The notes beneath the pieces are model-generated. The model was not told the origin of the DNA, did no database searches, and saw nothing but the letters and a program-made list of their open reading frames with translations. DNA of 15,160 nt from Chloroflexota bacterium (lineage in GTDB: Bacteria > Chloroflexota > Anaerolineae > Aggregatilineales > Aggregatilineaceae): NCBI GenBank assembly GCA_016234525.1, contig JACRBK010000213.1, positions 1 through 15,160 of the forward strand, in the 5' to 3' direction. A program made the position numbers and the translations under genes. Below are positions 13,881 to 15,160 of this stretch, piece after piece (the stretch's first letter is position 1; every line of letters begins with the position of its first letter).

Positions 13881-15160
13881 CTAAGTGGAGTTTCTGGATG
13901 AATTACCCACAGTGATTCCCATACTATTCCAGAAGACAAAAAATGTTTCCTTGATCTGCTGGGTTTTAGTAGGGTCATTTTCTGCCAACCTTTTCATGAG
14001 ATTCTGAATGCTTTTTACCAGCGCTTTTTTGTCTGCTTTGTTCATACCCGAAAAAATCGCGCTCTCTCCATTTGAGGAAGATTGGGCTTGACTGTCCGCA
14101 AGACCAAATTCGCCAATCGCCTTTAACAATTCAACCTGGGTATCCGGTGTAGCGCCGTAAAGTGCTTCACTGGCAGCCTGGCATAATGGAACCAGGAGGC
14201 TGATGGTTTTTGGATTGGCGTTTTGGGTCGCGTGCAGCACATGGCGATACGCTTCGGTGAACTGACCAGACCCGATCCAGACTGAAATCAGGCGGGCGAG
14301 ATCGTTGGTATTTGCTTCTTTGCCCAGCCAATCGTCGAACTCGGCTTGCGCACTTTCTACAAAAAGTTGCTCAATGGATCCCGCGGCTCGCTTAATCGGT
14401 TCCGGGATCGTGATGCGGTAGGTTGACGCGCCGCGCGGTAAATCATTACCACGATAGGAGAGCCAGTTATACGATCCGCATACGTGAATCGCGTAATCTA
14501 CGATAACGTCCTTGCTGTGTTGGTTCCCCAGCCACAGGACTATGGCAGCGGGTAGTCCCTCTGGCGTGATAATCTGAGCCAGCTTGTTGATCAATCGTTC
14601 TGTAGGTGGGGTTTTCTCTTCGACTTGGGTACGGCTGATACCCCAGCCTAATAAGGTAATCACTCGTTTAGCCGCAAGAGTTTTGAGAATTTCCAATACT
14701 TCATTATCGACTATCTGCTCATTCATCAAAGGCGACACAATCAGCACGCGCTGTTTGGCGCTTTTGAGCGTCGAAAGAAAGCAGCGGCGGATCTCCCCAT
14801 CCCGAATCAGATCCGCCGTTTCTTCGGTGTCGTGGGCCGCTCCCACCGCCGGAGTAGACGGCGCGGACTGCGTACTGCGGATTTCGAAAACTCGGCTCCG
14901 AACCACCTCTTCTGCAACGGTAGCCCGACTTTCGATTTCCGAAAACATCGCTTTCGGGGATTGAATTTCCACTAACTGGTCAATTTCCACCTGGCTGATA
15001 CGCATCAAATCAGCCAACAACAGCCTTTTTTCTCGCAGGGCTGTTTCGATAAAACCATGCAAAGCCGTTTCGATCTCGCCAATGACTTTCTTTTGCCCGT
15101 AGATCGGAAGGTCCAGACTGCGCAGTTGAATCGACACAGACTCGTCATTATGGGCTAACA
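13881..15160 (-). CDS. Phospholipase D-like (HKD) domain protein, open at right edge
   Basis: The frame stays open to the window edge. GTG 15137 would give 418 residues, but it has only a weak ribosome binding site, so the gene may continue upstream. Numbering from that GTG, residues 1-85 are helical, and a Ser/Thr/Pro-rich linker follows (about 86-105). The PLD-like domain runs from about 110 to 240. It has a strand RVLIVSPLMN and then an intact HxKx4D motif (H207, K209, D214), followed by GSYNW, the usual sequel in PLD nucleases. Only one HKD motif is visible, so activity would need a dimer or a second motif outside the window. The C-terminal 180 residues are helical and unrecognised. Single-HKD proteins include nucleases and some anti-phage factors; its true substrate is unknown. 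It sits beside mobile-element debris. Confidence 0.72.
   Translation of the reverse strand, partial: LAHNDESVSIQLRSLDLPIYGQKKVIGEIETALHGFIETALREKRLLLADLMRISQVEIDQLVEIQSPKAMFSEIESRATVAEEVVRSRVFEIRSTQSAPSTPAVGAAHDTEETADLIRDGEIRRCFLSTLKSAKQRVLIVSPLMNEQIVDNEVLEILKTLAAKRVITLLGWGISRTQVEEKTPPTERLINKLAQIITPEGLPAAIVLWLGNQHSKDVIVDYAIHVCGSYNWLSYRGNDLPRGASTYRITIPEPIKRAAGSIEQLFVESAQAEFDDWLGKEANTNDLARLISVWIGSGQFTEAYRHVLHATQNANPKTISLLVPLCQAASEALYGATPDTQVELLKAIGEFGLADSQAQSSSNGESAIFSGMNKADKKALVKSIQNLMKRLAENDPTKTQQIKETFFVFWNSMGITVGNSSRNST

Overview
The window looks like chromosomal DNA from a free-living bacterium, most likely Chloroflexota. That is inferred from protein flavour (a MoxR / DUF58 / DUF4129 / DUF4350 cell-envelope cluster with RDD and SpoIIM-family membrane proteins, an AcnA-type aconitase, and rve-type transposase remnants) and from frequent GTG and TTG starts. 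No rRNA, tRNA or CRISPR array was seen.

Region 1 (1-1065) is a graveyard of mobile DNA. It holds the C-terminal part of an rve-type transposase running in from the left edge. Next is a degraded second transposase on the minus strand, and then a 47-codon remnant of a short-chain dehydrogenase, also on the minus strand. Region 2 (1066-8190) is a compact cluster. A 7-TM protein, a DUF4129 protein, a DUF4350 protein, a MoxR AAA+ ATPase and a DUF58 protein lie on the plus strand with gaps or overlaps of only a few bases, so they are almost certainly one operon. An RDD-family membrane protein faces it convergently (9-bp gap) and starts back-to-back with a SpoIIM-family membrane protein (28 bp between start codons). 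MoxR ATPases typically act as chaperones on DUF58/vWA-like partners. The whole set is probably one membrane-associated module, but its substrate is unknown.

Region 3 (8274-12116) is a divergent pair: a LysR-type regulator (minus) and aconitate hydratase AcnA (plus). The shared intergenic region carries LysR-box-like dyads directly upstream of a good sigma-70-type promoter for acnA, which suggests local control of the TCA-cycle enzyme. A 15-bp perfect hairpin follows acnA.

Region 4 (12117-13628) starts with about 600 bp of AT-richer non-coding DNA. It has a consensus-like promoter with a palindromic operator candidate, a 14-codon ORF with a strong ribosome binding site, a hairpin and a 13-bp tandem repeat. 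A predicted exported or membrane-anchored protein of unknown function follows, and then a good intrinsic terminator. Region 5 (13629-15160) has another transposase remnant on the minus strand, followed by a minus-strand phospholipase-D-like (HKD) protein that is open at the right edge. Mobile-element debris therefore borders the window at both ends.
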